Origin: Tsukamurella conjunctivitidis
Lineage (GTDB): Bacteria; Actinomycetota; Actinomycetes; Mycobacteriales; Mycobacteriaceae
Assembly (NCBI RefSeq): GCF_007858475.1
Contig: NZ_VIGX01000006.1
Span: 62,001-126,000, forward strand
Direction of reading: 5' to 3'
DNA: 64,000 nucleotides
The notes below the pieces were generated by a model, which saw only the letters and a list, made by a program, of their open reading frames with translations, was not told the DNA's origin and searched no databases. Positions 58,513 to 64,000 of this stretch are shown here, piece by piece (position 1 is the first letter of the stretch; every line of letters begins with the position of its first letter). The translations under genes and the position numbers were made by a program.

Positions 58513-59313
58513 TCAGCGGGTGAGACGGCGCAGGACCTGGGGATGCAGCACGGGGTTCGCGGCGACGGCGGAGCCCGCGTGCGGTCCCGGCGTCCCGTCG
58601 GTGCCCGTGAAGACACCGCCGGCCTCGCGGACCACGATCTCGACCGCTGCCAGGTCCCACAGCGAGACCTCCGGTTCCACCGCGATGTCGACGGCCCCCT
58701 CGGCGACCAGGCAGTAGCTCCAGAAGTCCCCGTAGCCGCGCAGGCGCCAGGCGTCGGCGGCCAGGGAGAGGAAGCGCTCGCGCGAGCCGGAGTCGGGGAA
58801 GTAGGACAGGTCGGAGAAGGAGATCGACGAGTCCGCGATCTCCCGGACGCCCGAGACCGAGATCCGGCGGGGCTCGGCACCGTCGAACGCGACGAACGCG
58901 CCGAGGCCCGCGCCGGCGAACCAGCGGCGCTTGAGCGCGGGGGCGGAGACCACCCCGACCACGGGCACGCCGTCCTCCAACAGGGCGATCAGGGTGGACC
59001 ACACCGGGACCGCGCGCACGTAGTTCTTCGTGCCGTCGATCGGGTCGACCACCCACTGCCGCCCGGAGAAGGCGGGTTCGCCGCCGAACTCCTCGCCGAG
59101 CACGGCGTCGCCGGGGCGCTCCGCGGCGAGCCGCTCCCGGATGAGGGTCTCGGTCGCGAGGTCCGCGTCCGAGACCGGCGTCAGGTCGGGTTTGGCGTCG
59201 ACCCGCAGATCCAGGGCGCCGAATCGGGCCATGGTCAGTTCGTCGGCGGCGTCCGCGAGGGAGAGGGCCAGGGCCAGATCGGGGTGCGAAGTATTCGACG
59301 ATGCGCTCGACAT
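58513..59313 (-). CDS. hisN: Histidinol-phosphatase / inositol-monophosphatase-family enzyme (HisN)
   Basis: A 266-residue Mg2+-dependent phosphatase of the IMPase fold. Metal-binding motifs are VLGEEFGG (Glu), [14 protein letters not shown] (the DPxDGTxN signature) and [16 protein letters not shown] (WD). This is the actinobacterial HisN, which dephosphorylates L-histidinol phosphate in histidine synthesis, and it lies next to fadE24/fadE23 as Rv3137 does. The ATG at 59313 is the likely start. It is divergent from the small membrane-protein gene at 59376. Confidence 0.88.
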   Translation of the reverse strand: MSSASSNTSHPDLALALSLADAADELTMARFGALDLRVDAKPDLTPVSDADLATETLIRERLAAERPGDAVLGEEFGGEPAFSGRQWVVDPIDGTKNYVRAVPVWSTLIALLEDGVPVVGVVSAPALKRRWFAGAGLGAFVAFDGAEPRRISVSGVREIADSSISFSDLSYFPDSGSRERFLSLAADAWRLRGYGDFWSYCLVAEGAVDIAVEPEVSLWDLAAVEIVVREAGGVFTGTDGTPGPHAGSAVAANPVLHPQVLRRLTR

Positions 59314-59375
59314 GCGAGAACGGTAGCGGAGGTGGAGTACGGGCGCGGGGCCGTCCCCGTCGGTAATCTGGACAT

Positions 59376-59768
59376 ATGGAATGGATCTGGGTGCTCATGC
59401 TCGCGGCGATGGTGGGTGCGCTGGTGGTGATGTGGCAGCGCTCCAAGCGCGGCACGCTCGGCACCGCGCCCGCGGGCCCCGGGATGGAGGACGGCACGCT
59501 CACGCTCAGCGGTGTGAGCCCGCGGCCGGTCGAGCCCGATCAGAAGGGGCAGGCCTTCGTCACGGTGTCGGGCACCGTCGAGGGCCCGAGCACGCCGCCG
59601 ACGCACGTCTACCGGCGGCTCGTGATCGACTTCGCCGAGCGCTGGCCGGAGGTCGGGGACCGGCTGCCCGTGTTCTACAAGGTCGGCAAGATCGACAGCT
59701 CGTGGCAGCTCGGCAGCCTTACCCCGCCACCGGACTCGTACGGCGGCCCGGGCCAGTATCCTGAGTGA
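59376..59768 (+). CDS. Small membrane-anchored hypothetical protein
   Basis: A 130-residue protein with one N-terminal helix ([18 protein letters not shown]) and a ~105-residue predicted beta-rich extracytoplasmic or cytoplasmic part ([43 protein letters not shown]). I recognise no family. Its stop overlaps the prfB start (GTGA), so it is translationally coupled to peptide-release factor 2, a close arrangement worth noting. Orientation of the soluble part is unknown. Confidence 0.82.
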   Translation: MEWIWVLMLAAMVGALVVMWQRSKRGTLGTAPAGPGMEDGTLTLSGVSPRPVEPDQKGQAFVTVSGTVEGPSTPPTHVYRRLVIDFAERWPEVGDRLPVFYKVGKIDSSWQLGSLTPPPDSYGGPGQYPE

Positions 59769-60886
59769 CTGTGCAACCTGACGTAGCCGCAGACATCGAG
59801 AGCCTCGACACCACCCTGCAGACGGTGGAGAAGGTGATCGACCTCGACGAGCTGCGCCGGCGCGTCGACGAGCTGGAACACAAGGCGTCCGACCCCGAGC
59901 TCTGGAACGATCAGGCCAACGCGCAGCAGGTCACCAGCCAGCTCTCGCACGCCCAGGCCGAGCTCCGCCGCGTCACCGACCTGCGGCAGCGGCTCGACGA
60001 CCTGCCGGTGCTCTACGAGCTGGCCGACGCCGAGGAGGGCGACGACCGCGCCGCCGCGCTCGAGGACGCCGACGGCGACCGCGCCCAGCTGCGCACCGAG
60101 ATCGAGGCCATGGAGGTCAAGACCATGCTCTCGGGCGAGTACGACGCCCGCGATGCGCTGGTCAACATCCGCGCGGGCGCCGGCGGCGTCGACGCCGCGG
60201 ACTGGGCGGAGATGCTCATGCGCATGTACGTGCGGTGGGCCGAGAAACACGGCTACGGCGTCGAGGTCTACGACACCAGCTACGCCGAGGAGGCGGGCCT
60301 GAAGTCGGCCACCTTCGCCGTCAAGACCGACTACGCCTACGGCACGCTCTCCGTCGAGATGGGCACGCACCGGCTGGTGCGGATCAGCCCCTTCGACAAC
60401 CAGGGGCGCCGTCAGACCTCCTTCGCCGAGGTCGAGGTGCTGCCCGTGGTGGAGACCACCGACCACATCGACATCGACGAGAACGAGGTCCGCGTGGACG
60501 TCTACCGCTCGTCGGGTCCGGGCGGCCAGTCGGTCAACACCACCGACTCCGCCGTGCGCCTCACACACATCCCGACCGGCATCGTCGTGACCTGCCAGAA
60601 CGAGAAGAGCCAGCTGCAGAACAAGGTCTCGGCCATGAAGGTGCTGCAGGCCAAGCTGCTCGAGCGCAAGCGGCAGGAGGAGCGCGCGCAGATGGACGCG
60701 CTCAAGACCAACGAGGGCGCCTCGTGGGGCAACCAGATGCGCTCCTACGTGCTGCACCCGTACCAGATGGTCAAGGACCTGCGCACCGAGTACGAGGTGA
60801 ACAACCCGTCGGCCGTGCTCGACGGTGACCTGGACGGTTTCGTCGAGGCCGGCATCCGCTGGCGGATGCGTGGCGATGACGAGTAG
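59765..60886 (+). CDS. prfB: Peptide chain release factor 2
   Basis: A 373-residue class I release factor that reads UAA and UGA stop codons. The peptidyl-tRNA hydrolysis motif is [15 protein letters not shown] (the GGQ loop). The stop-codon-recognition motif is [15 protein letters not shown] (SPF, diagnostic of RF2 versus PxT of RF1). No programmed frameshift is needed: the frame is continuous from the start. The GTG at 59765 overlaps the preceding stop; GTG 59771 is an alternative. It is followed by an overlapping MscS-type gene, as in M. tuberculosis. Confidence 0.97.
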   Translation: MTVQPDVAADIESLDTTLQTVEKVIDLDELRRRVDELEHKASDPELWNDQANAQQVTSQLSHAQAELRRVTDLRQRLDDLPVLYELADAEEGDDRAAALEDADGDRAQLRTEIEAMEVKTMLSGEYDARDALVNIRAGAGGVDAADWAEMLMRMYVRWAEKHGYGVEVYDTSYAEEAGLKSATFAVKTDYAYGTLSVEMGTHRLVRISPFDNQGRRQTSFAEVEVLPVVETTDHIDIDENEVRVDVYRSSGPGGQSVNTTDSAVRLTHIPTGIVVTCQNEKSQLQNKVSAMKVLQAKLLERKRQEERAQMDALKTNEGASWGNQMRSYVLHPYQMVKDLRTEYEVNNPSAVLDGDLDGFVEAGIRWRMRGDDE

Positions 60887-61787
60887 CACGCTGCTCGCGA
60901 ACTCGATCCTCCCCGATCTCACGGGGTGGCGGTACCTCATGTTCGAGCGGGTGTTGCCGGTATCGCTGTGGGTGCTCGCGGCGGTGCTGGCGAACCGGTT
61001 CGTCAACTGGGCGTCCGCCCGCGTCACCATGCGCATCGACGCCCAGTTCAAGAACAGTGATTCGCTCGTCCGCTCGGAGTCGGCGAAGCATCAGCACGCG
61101 CTGATCCAGGTGATCAGCTGGGTCGCGATCGCCGCGATCTACCTGTTCGCCGCGTACCAGATCGTCAAGGCGCTCGGCGTGCCGATCAACGCGCTCGTCG
61201 CCCCCGCGACCGTCATCGGCGCCGCCCTCGGCTTCGGCGCGCAACGCGTCGTGCAGGACCTGCTCGCCGGCTTCTTCCTCATCACCGAGCGGCAGTACGG
61301 CTTCGGCGACGTGGTGAACCTGTCGCTCACCGGCGGATCGATCGCCGAGGGCACCGTCTCCGACGTGACCCTGCGGGTCACCAAGCTGCGCAACACGGAC
61401 GGCGAGGTCATCACCGTGCCGAACGGCCAGATCGTCAAGGCCACGAACCTGTCCAAGGACTGGGCGCGCGCGGTGGTCGACATCCCGCTCCCGAAGACGG
61501 TCGACATGGGCAAGGTCAACGCGTTGCTGCACCGCGTCGGGGAGCGGGCCTACCACGACCCCAAGATGTCCACGCTGCTCCTCGACGAGCCCACACTCAT
61601 GGGCATCGAGTCCATCGACCTGGATCAGGTGAACCTGCGGATGGTCGCGCGCACGCTCCCCGGTAAGCAGTTCGAGGTGGGACGCAACCTGCGCGAGCGC
61701 ATCGTCCGCAGCCTCGCGACCGCAGGCATCGACGTCACCCCCGTCACCGACACCGTCGAGGACGAGGAGGAGGTGAAGCCCCAGTGA
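60876..61787 (+). CDS. MscS-type mechanosensitive channel (Rv3104c type)
   Basis: A 303-residue small-conductance mechanosensitive-channel protein. There are three membrane helices: residues ~20-45, ~70-95 ([20 protein letters not shown]) and ~105-130. The pore helix is [20 protein letters not shown] with its Gly/Ala-rich packing faces. The beta domain follows ([20 protein letters not shown]). It releases solutes on hypo-osmotic shock. The ATG at 60876 overlaps the prfB end by 11 bp; a GTG two codons upstream is possible. Confidence 0.88.
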   Translation: MTSSTLLANSILPDLTGWRYLMFERVLPVSLWVLAAVLANRFVNWASARVTMRIDAQFKNSDSLVRSESAKHQHALIQVISWVAIAAIYLFAAYQIVKALGVPINALVAPATVIGAALGFGAQRVVQDLLAGFFLITERQYGFGDVVNLSLTGGSIAEGTVSDVTLRVTKLRNTDGEVITVPNGQIVKATNLSKDWARAVVDIPLPKTVDMGKVNALLHRVGERAYHDPKMSTLLLDEPTLMGIESIDLDQVNLRMVARTLPGKQFEVGRNLRERIVRSLATAGIDVTPVTDTVEDEEEVKPQ

Positions 61788-62329
61788 CCGAGAATCCGAA
61801 CCCTCCGGAGGACCGGACGGTCACCGAGCCGGCCGAGCCCGCCGAACCCACGCGGATCCTCCCGGCCGCCTGGGAGCGGATCCCGAAGACGATCCCGCAC
61901 ACCCGGGCGCGTACCAGCACCGTCGTCCTACTGCTGCTCTTCGTCGGGCTGCTGTGGTGGTATCTCGACCTGTACGCGCAGTTCGTCCCGAAGGAACAGC
62001 GCGAAACCCTGGGGCCGCGGCCGGGCGCCACGGCGCCTCCCGCGACTCCGGAGCCCACCTACGACGCGCCGGTGACCACGACCCCGCGGGCGCCGTCGAG
62101 CACCGTTCGCCCGTCCGGCGCGCCGGGGGAGTCCGGCGCACCGTCGTCGACGGTGCCGGGCCGCTCGGGCGAACCGGGCTCCTCCGCGCCGGCGGGGGCG
62201 ACGACGACCACCACGTCACCGGGCGGGATCGTGCTGCCGGGCGGGGTGCCGGTGCCCGGCCTTCCGGGGGCGAGCACGGAGCCGCCGGCCTCGGGCGGCG
62301 CACCGACGACGACGGTTCCGGCGGGCTAG
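61784..62329 (+). CDS. Proline-rich single-pass membrane protein (Rv3103c type)
   Basis: A 181-residue protein. An N-terminal cytoplasmic part of ~40 residues (Glu/Pro-rich) leads to one membrane helix TVVLLLLFVGLLWWYLDLYA (residues ~46-65) and then a 115-residue outer region almost wholly Pro/Gly/Ser/Thr/Ala (e.g. GGIVLPGGVPVPGLPGAS), presumably disordered. The start GTG overlaps the MscS stop. It lies between mscS and ftsE in the conserved order of M. tuberculosis; its role in the divisome or envelope is unknown. Confidence 0.85.
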   Translation: MTENPNPPEDRTVTEPAEPAEPTRILPAAWERIPKTIPHTRARTSTVVLLLLFVGLLWWYLDLYAQFVPKEQRETLGPRPGATAPPATPEPTYDAPVTTTPRAPSSTVRPSGAPGESGAPSSTVPGRSGEPGSSAPAGATTTTTSPGGIVLPGGVPVPGLPGASTEPPASGGAPTTTVPAG

Positions 62330-62356
62330 TCGGCGGCGTCAGTAGACTGGGCGCTC

Positions 62357-63046
62357 GTGATCACGCTCCAGAACGTCACGATGATGTACAAGGCGTCGGC
62401 CAGGCCGGCGCTCCACGACCTGTCGCTCGAGATCGGCAAGGGGGAGTTCGCCTTCCTGATCGGGCCCTCGGGTTCCGGGAAGTCGACGTTCTTCCGGCTG
62501 CTGCTCAAGGAGGACAAGCCGACCAACGGCGACGTCTACGTGGGCGATTACCACGTGAACAAGCTGTCCGGCCGGCGCGTCCCGCAGCTGCGGCAGTCGC
62601 TCGGATGCGTCTTCCAGGACTTCCGGCTGCTGCAGCAGAAGACGGTGGCCGAGAACGTCGCGTTCGCCCTGGAGGTGATCGGGAAGCCGCGCAACGTCAT
62701 CGACCGGACGGTGCCGCAGGTGCTCGACTACGTCGGTCTCGGGGGCAAGGCGAGCCGGATGCCGAGCGAGCTCTCGGGCGGCGAGAAGCAGCGCGTCGCG
62801 ATCGCCCGCGCCATCGCGAACCGGCCGCTGCTGCTCCTGGCCGACGAGCCCACCGGCAACCTGGATCCCGATACCTCTGCCGAGATCGTGGACGTGCTGG
62901 ACCGGATCAACCGGGCCGGCACCACCGTGGTCATGGCCACGCACGACCGTCACATCGTCGACTCGATGCGCCGCCGCGTCATCGAGTTCCGCATGGGTGA
63001 GATGGTGCGCGACGACGCGACCGGCGTGTACGGGCTGGGCCGCTGA
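62357..63046 (+). CDS. ftsE: Cell-division ATP-binding protein FtsE
   Basis: A 229-residue ABC ATPase that works with FtsX to activate periplasmic peptidoglycan hydrolases (RipC in mycobacteria) at the division site. Walker A is [11 protein letters not shown] (36-46), the Q-loop is [10 protein letters not shown], the signature [14 protein letters not shown], Walker [13 protein letters not shown], and the switch His in MATHDRH. The C-terminus is [16 protein letters not shown] start at 62357, 28 bp after the Pro-rich gene. Followed by ftsX after 55 bp. Confidence 0.96.
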   Translation: MITLQNVTMMYKASARPALHDLSLEIGKGEFAFLIGPSGSGKSTFFRLLLKEDKPTNGDVYVGDYHVNKLSGRRVPQLRQSLGCVFQDFRLLQQKTVAENVAFALEVIGKPRNVIDRTVPQVLDYVGLGGKASRMPSELSGGEKQRVAIARAIANRPLLLLADEPTGNLDPDTSAEIVDVLDRINRAGTTVVMATHDRHIVDSMRRRVIEFRMGEMVRDDATGVYGLGR

Positions 63047-63101
63047 CGGCCGCGGCCGCAGCCCCGCCCACCGACGACGAACCGAAGGACTGAATTCCCA
63101 G

Positions 63102-64000
63102 TGCGTGCCAGTTTCATCACCAGCGAGGTCGTCACCGGCCTGCGCCGGAACGTGAGCATGACGATCGCCATGATCCTGACCACCGCGATCTCGCTCGGCC
63201 TGTTCGGCGGCGGCCTGCTCGTGGTGCGGATGGCCGACAAGAGCCAGGACATCTTCCTGCAGCGCGTCGAGATCCAGGTCTTCGTGGACGACAAGGTCGC
63301 CGCAGACGATCCGGACTGCCAGAAGTCCGTGTGCCAGGCGCTCGAGTCGAAGATCAAGTCGCAGCCCGGTGTCGACTCGATCGACTACATCTCGAAGGAC
63401 AAGGCCTACGAGATCGCCAAGACCAAGACCTTCGCGAACCAGCCCGACCTCGCGGACCTGGTGCGTCCCGGCGTGCTGCCCGCGTCCTTCAAGGTGCGGA
63501 TCAACGACGACAAGCAGTTCGGCGGTGTCATCGACGCCATCAAGAACGAGCCGGGCGTCTCGAGCGTGCTCGACCAGCGCGAGGTGGTCAAGCGCATGTT
63601 CTCCGTGCTCGACGGTGCGCGCAACGCCGCGTTCTTCGTGGCGCTGATCCAGGCGATCGCGGCCGTCCTGCTGATCGCGAACATGGTCCAGGTCGCCGCC
63701 TACACGCGGCGCACAGAGGTCTCGATCATGCGGCTCGTGGGCGCCACGCGCTGGTACACGCAGCTCCCGTTCCTGCTCGAAGCCGTCCTCTCCGCGGTGA
63801 TCGGCGCGACGCTCGCCGTCGTGGGCCTGTTCGTCGGCAACAAGCTCGTCTTCGACTGGGCGATGAGCGAGTTCTATTCGAAGAACCTCCTCGCCCGTGT
63901 GACCGTGACGGACGTCCTGCTGGTCTCGCCGTGGCTGTACGTGGTGGGCGCGGGCTTCGCGGCGGTCACGGCCTACGTGACCCTCCGTTTCTACGTGCGC
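63102..64000 (+). CDS. ftsX: Cell-division protein FtsX (3' end cut by window edge)
   Basis: About 299 codons are visible and the frame is still open at the last base; the usual length is ~297-300 residues, so only the last residue or two and the stop are outside. N-terminal [20 protein letters not shown] leads into TM1, then an extracellular domain ([20 protein letters not shown], with two Cys that could bond; [20 protein letters not shown]), then three more helices starting near [20 protein letters not shown]. The GTG at 63102 has a weak ribosome site (GAAGGACTG). FtsX is the membrane partner of FtsE. Confidence 0.95.

Noticed and set aside
59765-60886. Programmed +1 frameshift in prfB
   Set aside because: The frame is continuous from start to GGQ and stop, and no in-frame early TGA is present.

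Overview
The window is high-GC actinobacterial chromosome. Gene content and order point to Mycobacteriales, at about the Tsukamurella/Gordonia grade; I infer this from gene families and remembered synteny, not from a database search. Two blocks follow the Mycobacterium tuberculosis order. Block one is lipV - alkyltransferase-like protein - adnA/adnB - K+ channel (Rv3200c type) - nudC - mrx1 - uvrD2 - whiB7 ... ABC1 kinase (Rv3197 type) - Rv3196 type - Rv3195 type - PDZ/Lon-like protease (Rv3194c type) - UPF0182 (Rv3193c type). Block two is fadE23/fadE24 - hisN - prfB - MscS-type channel - Pro-rich membrane protein - ftsE - ftsX. No insertion sequence, phage, CRISPR array or rRNA was seen.

Layout. 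1-8 kb is an accessory catabolic region: a TetR fragment, then a plus-strand run of two PhyH-type Fe(II)/2-oxoglutarate oxygenases with RidA and an MFS transporter between them, facing a flavin amine oxidase and a PucR-type regulator. A short relic of a second flavoenzyme lies upstream of the amine oxidase. 8-13 kb holds a Baeyer-Villiger-type monooxygenase, an HSL-family esterase and a 7-TM protein with overlapping ends, facing an acyl-CoA ligase. 13-16.7 kb holds small housekeeping and unknown genes. 16.8-31.4 kb is a DNA-repair and redox block (AdnAB, K+ channel, NudC, mycoredoxin, UvrD2), ending in whiB7 with its autoregulatory promoter, upstream ORF and long leader. 31.5-35.7 kb (acyl-CoA dehydrogenase, CoA transferase, VOC protein, MarR regulator with a clear operator) separates whiB7 from the ABC1-kinase cluster it adjoins in M. 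tuberculosis. 35.7-45 kb is the conserved ABC1 kinase / cyclodehydratase-like / diiron / DUF2342 / PDZ / UPF0182 block.

At 45.0 kb an initiator tRNA-fMet is followed by a 5'-truncated hexapeptide acetyltransferase. 45.7-49.4 kb carries a DUF3060 protein, a TauE/SafE permease, a GNAT enzyme, an MFS transporter and an Rpf-type cell-wall hydrolase behind a leader of about 250 nt. 50-55.5 kb holds the most unusual object in the window. It is a 1193-residue MmpL transporter whose C-terminal third is a degenerate tRNA-guanine transglycosylase (TGT) barrel without its zinc cysteines. The next genes upstream are a NarL-type two-component system, and the same palindrome occurs in front of both the kinase and the transporter. 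55.7-64 kb returns to conserved genes, and ftsX runs off the end only a few bases short of its expected stop.

How the genes may work together (inference). The left region looks like uptake and oxidation of an amine or quaternary-ammonium compound, with RidA clearing reactive enamine/imine intermediates. The BVMO-esterase-ligase set would turn a ketone into an ester, then an acid, then an acyl-CoA. The two-component/MmpL set would be an envelope-stress or lipid-export module.
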